DNA from: Taibaiella soli
Lineage (GTDB): Bacteria; Bacteroidota; Bacteroidia; Chitinophagales; Chitinophagaceae
Direction: 5' to 3'
DNA length: 64,000 nt
Assembly: GCF_003236175.1 (NCBI RefSeq)
Contig: NZ_QKTW01000006.1
Coordinates: 145,195-209,194, forward strand
This document shows positions 56,171 to 63,116 of this stretch, one piece after another. Both the position numbers and the translations under genes were made by a program. The notes below the pieces were generated by a model. The model saw only the letters and a list, made by a program, of their open reading frames with translations. It had not been told where the DNA came from and made no database searches. The first letter of the stretch is position 1; the number at the start of each line of letters is the position of its first letter.

Positions 56171-57208
56171 ATGAAGAAAATACTACTCGGAGTTGGCGTT
56201 GCTATGATGACCGTAGGCGCTCTTAAAGCTCAGGATGTGCACTTCACTCAATATTTTGCATCACCCCTTACGCTCAACCCTGCATTAACTGGTCTTACTC
56301 AGGGAGATGTACGTCTTGCAGCAAACTACCGCGCTCAGTGGATGTCTGTTAATTCAACTCCTTATATGACAGGGACCATTTCTTATGACATGGCTACGCT
56401 AAAAGGGAAATTACCGGAAGGCGATGCATTGGGAATTGGTATCTTAGGCCTTTATGACCGCTCTGGTAAAGGAGCATTGAGCAATACAACCGTTGGTTTG
56501 TCAGTAGCTTATCACAAATCATTGGGTGCTGAAAAGAAACATACGATCTCTTTAGGTATTCAGGGTTACCTGGTTCAGAAATCAATTGATTTCAGCAAAG
56601 TAAAATTCGAAGATCAGTTTAACGCTGCAACGGGTTATGACGATCTCCCAACCAATGAAAACTTTGCAAATAAAGATCTTACATACCCAGACTTCAACGT
56701 GGGTCTGATGTACACTGGCCGTTTGAACGAGCACGCTACAATGTATGCTGGTCTTTCGGTTTATCACCTCACGCAACCAGTCGAAACATTCATGGGTGGC
56801 AGCCAGAAAATCGCTACCCGCGTTTCTACTTACCTCGGTGGTTCATTTGATCTGAATGAAAACATGGTGTTGTATGCAAGTGGTTTGTACCAATCTCAGG
56901 CTAAAGCATGGGAAGCACTCGTAGGCGGCGCTGCAGGCTTTGTACTGAATCCTGGCCATGACATGGAGTATCAGAAAAATACCGTTTTCTATCTCGGCGC
57001 ATGGTATCGCTACGGTGATGCACTTTGTCCTTACATCGGTTTCGAATGGTCAAAAATGCAACTGGGTTTCAGCTACGATGCTAATATCTCTAAATTCACT
57101 GCCGCTACAAGTGGTGTAGGTGCTTATGAAATTTCCCTGATCTTCAACGGAAATATCAACAAACGCGGCCCTCAGCCAAACTACAACTTCGCTTGTCCTA
57201 AGTTCTAA
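56171..57208 (+). CDS. PorP/SprF-family type IX secretion-associated membrane protein
   Basis: A 345-residue exported protein with a signal peptide ending near ALKAQ. It shows the family start QDVHFTQYFASPLTLNPALTGL, then VRLAANYRAQWMSV, and ends in a predicted outer-membrane barrel (YDANISKFTAATSGVGAYEISLIFNG). PorP/SprF proteins anchor T9SS cargo or gliding adhesins to the outer membrane. No gldKLMN or large adhesin gene is adjacent in this window, so the partner cargo is unknown. Confidence 0.93.
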   Translation: MKKILLGVGVAMMTVGALKAQDVHFTQYFASPLTLNPALTGLTQGDVRLAANYRAQWMSVNSTPYMTGTISYDMATLKGKLPEGDALGIGILGLYDRSGKGALSNTTVGLSVAYHKSLGAEKKHTISLGIQGYLVQKSIDFSKVKFEDQFNAATGYDDLPTNENFANKDLTYPDFNVGLMYTGRLNEHATMYAGLSVYHLTQPVETFMGGSQKIATRVSTYLGGSFDLNENMVLYASGLYQSQAKAWEALVGGAAGFVLNPGHDMEYQKNTVFYLGAWYRYGDALCPYIGFEWSKMQLGFSYDANISKFTAATSGVGAYEISLIFNGNINKRGPQPNYNFACPKF

Positions 57209-57231
57209 TAACACTACAGGAAATATTTTTG

Positions 57232-57265
57232 AAAAGTGCCAGAATAACATCTGGCACTTTTTTTG
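57232..57265 (+). terminator. Intrinsic terminator after the PorP/SprF gene
   Basis: AAAAGTGCCAGA pairs with TCTGGCACTTTT around a 6-base loop, followed by TTTT. Confidence 0.92.
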
Positions 57266-57295
57266 TGTAGCAGTAATTATCTAACAACAGGTTAA

Positions 57296-58099
57296 ATGGT
57301 TCGAAAGCTTCAATTTGCATTAATTTTCTTGGGCGGAACGCTTCTTACAAGCGCCTGCAAGTATGTGCACAGACCACCGGCAAACACAGCGGCAACCATC
57401 AAAGGTCATTGGGTAAACAGCACGCTTATTCAGCAAATTAAAGACTCAGGCGCGACTCCAAAAACAGATTTAGACTGGTTGTACGCAGAAATGATATTTG
57501 ATGGCAAAGATTCCGTTTCTGTGGATAATGGCTTTGAAACGCCCTATAAACTGCATTATGCGCATCTCCAGCAAAACCGCTACCGGATTCGTTATGCGGC
57601 GGAAAGAAAGGATTTGGATATCTATTTCGCTGTAGACTCCGCCAAAATTACAATCACCGACTCTTCTGGCAAGAACAAAGTCCCGCTGCATTTTACGCAG
57701 GTAAATACCGATACATCGCTCAAGCCTGCATTTCCACAGGCAGCCAATGCAGCTATTATTGCGGGCAACTATATTGTTTATAAAAACGATAAAGCCACCA
57801 CAGAAAAAATCAGTTTCAGCGCAGACGGCACCATCAATGGTTCACAGGATTTCGTAGGTTATGCACTTTGTTACTCCGGTGACTGCCTCGAAGAATCTGC
57901 AGATATAACCCAGACAACGCTTTTATACCTGAAATCCGGACCAGAAAAATTGCTAAAAGGCGCGCCAGACACGGATATCTATATCTGGAAGAAGGATTAT
58001 AAAAACAAACGGTTGTCTATTTATCAGTTGGCCCCATCGAATCCCGACATTCAGGGTGCGCGGAAAACGATGGGCAAAATTCTGGAACTAGGCTGGTAA
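57296..58099 (+). CDS. Predicted lipoprotein of unknown function
   Basis: A 267-residue predicted lipoprotein; the lipobox LTSAC puts the lipidated cysteine at residue 21. The mature part has a HWVNSTLIQQIKDSG-type start and beta-rich repeats (YRIRYAAERKDLDIYFAVDS, GTINGSQDFVGYALCYSGDC) suggesting a lipocalin-like or two-domain beta fold. I recognise no family with certainty. The 3' end overlaps the convergent glycosylase gene by 12 bp. Confidence 0.72.
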   Translation: MVRKLQFALIFLGGTLLTSACKYVHRPPANTAATIKGHWVNSTLIQQIKDSGATPKTDLDWLYAEMIFDGKDSVSVDNGFETPYKLHYAHLQQNRYRIRYAAERKDLDIYFAVDSAKITITDSSGKNKVPLHFTQVNTDTSLKPAFPQAANAAIIAGNYIVYKNDKATTEKISFSADGTINGSQDFVGYALCYSGDCLEESADITQTTLLYLKSGPEKLLKGAPDTDIYIWKKDYKNKRLSIYQLAPSNPDIQGARKTMGKILELGW

Positions 58100-58711
58100 T
58101 TTCAAGCCTTTTCCTTTGCTGACATACTTATTGTCTTTGATGTAAAATCGATATGGCAGATACGCGTCTTCTTTTGCGTAAGCTACCCCAACCCTCGTAT
58201 CTGCCACAATCTGGCTTTTGGGGATTTTAATACCCCGGTCTTCTATATATAGCAAGGAAGATTTTTCGCTCAGATCTAGTCCCGTGTCTTTTGTATAAAT
58301 AGCCAGGGCTTCGCTCAATGCCCCAGGGCCGGCCGAGAGCGCGGGTGCAAGTTTCTCCTTTTTTCGGCGATGCAACATAATATCAATGCCATCTACCGGC
58401 TCCACAGCGCGGATCAGTACTGCATGTGGGATTTCAGCCTCGTTGGTTACGACATTAAACAGATGGTGAATACCATAGCATAAATACACATAAGCCTTGC
58501 CGCCGACACCATACATTATTTCCGTCCTTGCCGTACGCCGGTTGCCGAATGCATGAGAAGCTTTATCGATGGCACCTGCATATGCCTCCGTTTCCACAAT
58601 CATACCGGAAGTATATTCACCATCATGATTGGTCACGAGAAACTTACCCAGCAGGTCTTTTGCAATTTGTACTACATTTTTCCGGTGGTAGAATTCAGGC
58701 TTTAAAATCAT
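58088..58711 (-). CDS. DNA-3-methyladenine glycosylase (AAG/MPG type)
   Basis: A 207-residue base-excision repair enzyme of the mammalian AAG/MPG fold. The motifs LLGKFLVT, TEAYAGAIDKASHAFGNRRTART (catalytic Glu in VETEAY) and VYLCYGIHHLFNVVTNE are clear, with RAVEPVDGIDIM and GPGALSEALAI later. It removes alkylated purines from DNA. The gene overlaps the convergent lipoprotein gene by 12 bp at its 3' end. Confidence 0.94.
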   Translation of the reverse strand: MILKPEFYHRKNVVQIAKDLLGKFLVTNHDGEYTSGMIVETEAYAGAIDKASHAFGNRRTARTEIMYGVGGKAYVYLCYGIHHLFNVVTNEAEIPHAVLIRAVEPVDGIDIMLHRRKKEKLAPALSAGPGALSEALAIYTKDTGLDLSEKSSLLYIEDRGIKIPKSQIVADTRVGVAYAKEDAYLPYRFYIKDNKYVSKGKGLKLPA

Positions 58712-58776
58712 AAAATCGGCAGCGATTATAAATTTAAAGGTCGGAAAATTCGAATGATTTTAGATTTTTGCAGTCT

Positions 58777-59481
58777 ATGCAACAGACTGGCCGTTTATAC
58801 ATGATTCCTATTCCGATTGCTGAAGGCGCACTGCACACATTATCTCCCGATGTAGCCGCATACACACGTGATCTGAAATATTACTTTGCGGAGAATGTTC
58901 GCACAGCGCGTCGTTTTCTGAAATCGCTGCATCCTGATCTGGTCATTGAACCAATTCAGTTTTCGGAAATTGATAAACATAACGGTCCGGACCTGGCACT
59001 GTTGCGCAAATGGTTGAAAGATGGCCATGATATTGGTGTTATGAGTGAATCTGGCTGCCCCGGTATCGCAGATCCCGGCGCTGAAGTGGCGCGTGTAGCG
59101 CATGAAATAGGTGCAACTGTTGTGCCACTGACAGGACCAAGTTCACTGGTATTGTCTTTGATGGCTTCTGGCCTCAACGGACAAAGTTTTGCATTCAACG
59201 GCTATCTTCCGGTAAAAGAACCCGCACGCAGCCAACGCATCAAACAACTGGAGCAGCTTTCGAAGAAAGAAAATCAAACACAGCTTTTTATTGAAACGCC
59301 TTACCGCAACAATGCAATGTTGGATGAACTGCTGAAACATTGCCAAGGCAGCACAAGACTGACGATTGCACAGAATATTTCTGCACCGGATGCATTTATT
59401 CGCACTAAAACAATTGCAGACTGGAAGAAAGGAAAACCAACGTTGGAAAAGCAGCCGGCGGTGTTTTTGTTGCTGTCGTAG
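58777..59481 (+). CDS. SAM-dependent methyltransferase (RsmI-like, tetrapyrrole methylase fold)
   Basis: A 234-residue protein with the tetrapyrrole methylase fold. The SAM-binding motifs are GRLYMIPIPIAEGALHTLS, then VMSESGCPGIADPGAEVARVA and VVPLTGPSSLVLSLMASGLNG, as in RsmI, the 16S rRNA cytidine-1402 ribose methyltransferase. It is shorter than canonical RsmI (about 285 residues) and lacks the usual GTGKTT-like loop, so it belongs to the shorter Bacteroidota form whose target has not been confirmed. The ATG at 58777 is preferred to a TTG three codons upstream. Confidence 0.88.
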   Translation: MQQTGRLYMIPIPIAEGALHTLSPDVAAYTRDLKYYFAENVRTARRFLKSLHPDLVIEPIQFSEIDKHNGPDLALLRKWLKDGHDIGVMSESGCPGIADPGAEVARVAHEIGATVVPLTGPSSLVLSLMASGLNGQSFAFNGYLPVKEPARSQRIKQLEQLSKKENQTQLFIETPYRNNAMLDELLKHCQGSTRLTIAQNISAPDAFIRTKTIADWKKGKPTLEKQPAVFLLLS

Positions 59482-59482
59482 A

Positions 59483-59511
59483 GGCCTCCTCTAACTTCTC
59501 CGAAGGAAGAG
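59483..59511 (-). repeat. Dispersed CTCC-hairpin element, copy 4
   Basis: On the minus strand CTTCCTTCGGAG is followed by AAGTTAGAGGAGGCC, closest to copy 2. Confidence 0.55.
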
Positions 59512-59561
59512 CACTCCCAACGCGATCCATTTCATAGAAGCCATTTGTCCTAACATTATTT

Positions 59562-59585
59562 GGAGACGTTGCGTATAACGTCTCT
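59562..59585. repeat. GGAGACGTT palindromic element
   Basis: GGAGACGTT pairs with AACGTCTCT around a 6-base loop (GCGTAT). It resembles a palindrome found repeatedly in many Bacteroidota and cyanobacterial genomes; only one copy is visible here. Confidence 0.55.
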
Positions 59586-59689
59586 ACAGCGGGATATAAA
59601 TCTATTTTCCGCGGAATGTCTTCTATCGTCGACACGACAAATGCGAAAAAACTGCTCCTTCGTGAAACAACCAGGACAAACTCTGCGCT

Positions 59690-59716
59690 TTTGACTTTTT
59701 ACTTTTGACTTTTCAA
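59690..59716. repeat. Heptamer array (TTTTGAC/TTTTTAC type) at the 2OG-oxygenase gene 3' end
   Basis: TTTTGAC, TTTTTAC, TTTTGAC, TTTTCAA units. The last codons (LKSQK, stop) of the oxygenase gene are formed by this array. Confidence 0.75.
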
Positions 59717-60250
59717 ATACATCACATCCGACCGCAGTGCATATTTTACTCCGCTGATCACCGGGGTGCCTTCATGTTTTAATTCATGGATAAAACACAG
59801 TGCAGTGCCCGTTTCGGGGATAATCGTAACATCGTCAAATGCTGTAACGCCACCTTCAAAATCATCATTGAGATAGATCATAAAAGTGATGCGGCTTTCC
59901 TCGTTTTCACTACGGCGAAAACGACCGTCTATATGTCTTTTAAAACGTTGTGCCGATTCATACTTATAAAACCGGAATTTTTCATTGAGCCCAACGGCTA
60001 CTGCGCCATCTATTTCTTGCGGACAAAATTGTTTCAGCTCTTCCCAGAAGCGTTGTGCAAGTGCTTCATCATCGACCATCAATCGATAGTTATTCCGTAT
60101 AGCTTTCATCATCTGCGGACCAGATGCAATACTTACTTCTGCCTCTTCGAAGCCTATTTGCTCGCTTTGGGCAATAAGTTCACTACATTCCTCTGGGGTA
60201 AGAAACCCAGAGATGGTCCAGATTTTATCGGTATGGTAGGTTGTTTTCAT
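59699..60250 (-). CDS. 2-oxoglutarate/Fe(II)-dependent dioxygenase (prolyl 4-hydroxylase-like)
   Basis: A 183-residue single-domain dioxygenase. Iron ligands are His106 and Asp108 (KRHIDGRF) and His159 (KHEGTPV), and Lys169 is a plausible 2-oxoglutarate contact (GVKYALRSDV). It resembles prolyl 4-hydroxylases that act on proteins. It lacks a signal peptide. Its C-terminal residues come from a heptamer array. The target is unknown. Confidence 0.88.
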   Translation of the reverse strand: MKTTYHTDKIWTISGFLTPEECSELIAQSEQIGFEEAEVSIASGPQMMKAIRNNYRLMVDDEALAQRFWEELKQFCPQEIDGAVAVGLNEKFRFYKYESAQRFKRHIDGRFRRSENEESRITFMIYLNDDFEGGVTAFDDVTIIPETGTALCFIHELKHEGTPVISGVKYALRSDVMYLKSQK

Positions 60251-60337
60251 TCTAAAAATATTCCGTCAGGATTTCTGTCGAAGACGCAAATTTCGCTCAT
60301 GAGATACACCTCACGCGGCGACATCCCTTCAGGCGGG

Positions 60338-60742
60338 TTAATACCCCTGTGCATCTTTTACATCCACCACTTTATCAACAATACACTGCGTGCTACTTTC
60401 TGTTTTGTCGCCATAGTTTTCACCACGCCAAGGCAAGCTGCGCATGTATTGTACGTAATGAACGTTCACAATTTTACCCAAACACTTTTCCAGTGAGTCG
60501 GCAACCGCTTCATCTGTAACGCTAAAATAAAAATAGTTAGGATTGTAGCTGCCGGCACCAATATTGCCAACGCCGTATTGAATCTGTCCTTCGTAGGTCT
60601 TAAAGATTTGACCGCGCCTGGAGAAGCGTAGCAATTTCCCATCGCGTATACCATCGCCGTATACTCTGTAATAAAACCAATAGACATATCCGGTTACTCC
60701 AAGCAACAATAATATAACCGCGAAGAAAATTATTTTACGCAT
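60338..60742 (-). CDS. Hypothetical membrane-anchored or exported protein
   Basis: A 134-residue protein with one N-terminal hydrophobic segment (residues 3-24, IIFFAVILLLLGVTGYVYWFYY) that could be a signal anchor. The soluble part is mixed alpha/beta (VTDEAVADSLEKCLGKIVNV, then VHYVQYMRSLPWRGENYG). Proteins of this shape are common in Bacteroidota under generic names; I assign no function. It lies between the dioxygenase and glycosyltransferase genes on the same strand. Confidence 0.72.
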   Translation of the reverse strand: MRKIIFFAVILLLLGVTGYVYWFYYRVYGDGIRDGKLLRFSRRGQIFKTYEGQIQYGVGNIGAGSYNPNYFYFSVTDEAVADSLEKCLGKIVNVHYVQYMRSLPWRGENYGDKTESSTQCIVDKVVDVKDAQGY

Positions 60743-60807
60743 AGACGATTATTCCTGTTACAAAAATATAAGTTATTTAATTAATTCATAAACAGATAAG
60801 GAAAAAG

Positions 60808-61950
60808 TTATTTCAACTTCCGGTCTTTCCATTTATACACTCCCACTATCCCCAAAAATCCTGCCAAACTTATATAGAGCACATGCAGCGGCTGCAGAAA
60901 AGGAAAAATAACCAGTTGTCTGGTTTTCATAAAGAATCGGGAAACGGGAATGAGGTAGTAAATTTCGACAATGGTCTTTACAAAATACATAGGCAGCAGC
61001 ACAGTTAACCATAACTTATTACAGCAAAAAAACAGCAGCACAAGCATTGCAACATTCAGCAGATAAACCATCACTAAAGCAATCGTCAGACGTTTGTCGT
61101 TATACTTTCCAGACTTCGACGCCCAACGAATCCGCTGTTGCAGAAAACCATTCCAGGTTGTTTGCGGCGCTGTGCGAACAATAGCCTGCTGCGCTTTGAG
61201 CGTATCTATCCGTTCCGGAAAACGGTCCTGCATTTTCATCATTAGCAGATAATCGTCTCCGGAAGCCAGGTGTTCCGTTCCTTCATAACCGTTTACCGCA
61301 TTAAAAGCAGCGCGGGTAAAGGCCAGATTGGCGCCATTGCACATGTTCCCAAGCTTCAGTCTATTGGACGCAACGGTGATACCCTGCATGCTCATAAAAT
61401 CGAGCGACTGGAATAATTGCAGCACAGAACGATCGTTTGTAAAATCAACGGGCGCCACAATCATTACCGGTTTTTCGGTTTGATACAACGCGGCAATGTA
61501 TCGCAACCATTCTTTCGAAGCCGTACAATCTGCATCCGTTGTAACAATCAATTCGCCGGTGCTAACACTAATACCCGCAGCCAGTGCCTTCTTCTTAAAA
61601 GCATTGACCACTTCACCGTTCGCCAAATAATCAGCCAACGCTATACACTTTATATTTGATCGCACATATCCGTTTACAATGGCCGCAGTATTGTCTGTGG
61701 AATGGTCATCGACAACAATTACTTCAAACAAATCTTCAGGATAATGCTGCGCCAGGATAGCGTCAATACAGGCGCCGATATTTTGTGCTTCGTTACGCGC
61801 AGGAATGATAATACTAATAACCGTTTCAGGCACAAAATCGGAGACGACTGTAAATGACGGTTGTTGCATCCAGCCTTTCCGGTAAAGCAGCATCAGCAGC
61901 ACGTATGCGGCAAGAAGAATACTACAGATTACTATTACACAGAAATTCAA
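60808..61950 (-). CDS. Family 2 glycosyltransferase, membrane-bound
   Basis: A 380-residue GT-A enzyme with an N-terminal membrane helix (VIVICSILLAAYVLLMLLY). The catalytic core has SIIIPARNEAQNIGACIDAIL, VVDDHSTD, TTDADC (DxD-type), then GDDYLLMMKM and QQRIRWASKSGKY (QxxRW). Three C-terminal membrane helices follow. This is the poly-N-acetylglucosamine/cellulose-like processive type, but the product is unknown. The only available start is a TTG inside a heptamer array, since the first ATG would delete the helix; a normal start may have been lost. Confidence 0.82.
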   Translation of the reverse strand: MNFCVIVICSILLAAYVLLMLLYRKGWMQQPSFTVVSDFVPETVISIIIPARNEAQNIGACIDAILAQHYPEDLFEVIVVDDHSTDNTAAIVNGYVRSNIKCIALADYLANGEVVNAFKKKALAAGISVSTGELIVTTDADCTASKEWLRYIAALYQTEKPVMIVAPVDFTNDRSVLQLFQSLDFMSMQGITVASNRLKLGNMCNGANLAFTRAAFNAVNGYEGTEHLASGDDYLLMMKMQDRFPERIDTLKAQQAIVRTAPQTTWNGFLQQRIRWASKSGKYNDKRLTIALVMVYLLNVAMLVLLFFCCNKLWLTVLLPMYFVKTIVEIYYLIPVSRFFMKTRQLVIFPFLQPLHVLYISLAGFLGIVGVYKWKDRKLK

Positions 61951-61978
61951 AAGTCAAAATTCAAAAGTCAAAAATCAG
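61944..61978. repeat. Heptamer array (TTTTGAC/TTTTGAA type, minus orientation)
   Basis: On the minus strand, TTTTTGACTTTTGAATTTTG and a further ACTTTTGAA. It is the same 14-mer as at 6974 and overlaps the start region of the glycosyltransferase gene. Confidence 0.78.
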
Positions 61979-62059
61979 CGCGTAAAACAAAAACGCTTAA
62001 ACCGAAAAGCTATCCCGCAAATGTAAACATTACCACTTTGCACCGGCCACTTCACAATT

Positions 62060-62860
62060 TTACAGCAATACTGACGCAATCTCCGTATTAGAGCGCCCAT
62101 CTAAAAGTTTATGTCCTTTAGCCAGCACATGCAAATGTACGGTGGGTAAGTCTTTTGAAAACTGCCTGGCGAGTTTTACAGGTATTACCCGATCAAACTG
62201 CCCCATAAAAATGTGTATTGGGATACTGTCGCGACTAATGTTTTCCTTTAACTTTTTATGGTCCGGAATCAGCATACGCATGGCGGGCCATACCTTCAAC
62301 AGCATATGTCTCGACTGCTCTGATTCCAGATAATGCATGACAAAACGGTAGCGGGAGATATCAAGCAAATGCAATTTGCGCAGGCCATTTATCACCGGTG
62401 CGTAGATAGATTGCGAAGTCAGAAATTTCCGGAAAAGATATCTGCCGGCTGCTACATGCGTGACGAAATAATAAAAGGAATTAAACACGAGTCCATCCGG
62501 AGCAATCAGCAAAATCTGCTTTATGATTTCAGGCATCAGCTCTGCCACACAAAGACATACTCTGCCGCCCATGCTGTAACCCATAAGACTGAACGATTCT
62601 GCACCGGTAAGTGCCTGTATACTTTTCATCAATGCGACCAGATCATCCTTCAAAAAAGCACTATCATCAGGCCAGCCACTACTGCCGCCGTGAAAAGGAA
62701 GATCGAAAGAAAGAACGGTATAACGTTCGCCGAGCTCCGCTGCCAGATCTTTAAAAATAGAAGCATTATTGCCATACCCGTGAAACGCAATCAGCCATTC
62801 CGGCCCCGATCCCATTTGCAGGTAATGCAGTTTCCGGTTATTGAAGCTAATTTCAGGCAT
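62060..62860 (-). CDS. Alpha/beta hydrolase
   Basis: A 266-residue alpha/beta hydrolase. IAFHGYGNNASIFKDLA (oxyanion), FDLPFHGGSSGWP, the nucleophile elbow GYSMGGR (near residue 96) and the acid in FMGQFDRVIPV are seen, with the His in LAKGHKLLDG. It has no signal peptide. The closest functional types are esterases and C-C bond hydrolases, but the substrate is unknown. Confidence 0.88.
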   Translation of the reverse strand: MPEISFNNRKLHYLQMGSGPEWLIAFHGYGNNASIFKDLAAELGERYTVLSFDLPFHGGSSGWPDDSAFLKDDLVALMKSIQALTGAESFSLMGYSMGGRVCLCVAELMPEIIKQILLIAPDGLVFNSFYYFVTHVAAGRYLFRKFLTSQSIYAPVINGLRKLHLLDISRYRFVMHYLESEQSRHMLLKVWPAMRMLIPDHKKLKENISRDSIPIHIFMGQFDRVIPVKLARQFSKDLPTVHLHVLAKGHKLLDGRSNTEIASVLL

Positions 62861-63116
62861 TGACGATTTTTAATGGTCCCGCAACGGCGCGAAAGAGCAA
62901 AGATGCAAAAGTTTTTCTCACGGCGGCGCAAAGCTGCAACGATCCTATAGAACTGAAAATTACAGCGATTGAAGACTTACCTGCGCGGCCAATTCCCAAT
63001 TATTAACGCCTTACCAGATTAACCTTTTGCCCGATTAACGAGGCAAAGGATTTAACAAATTAACCAATTGCCGAATTCCCTCATAATCGGTAGCTTTATA
63101 GAAAGCACATAATTCT

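Noticed and set aside
59786-60496. Plus-strand frame of 236 codons opposite the dioxygenase gene
   Set aside because: It spans two minus-strand genes and the gap between them and has no recognisable domain.
62333-62863. Plus-strand frame of 176 codons opposite the last hydrolase gene
   Set aside because: Antisense shadow of a gene with intact hydrolase motifs.
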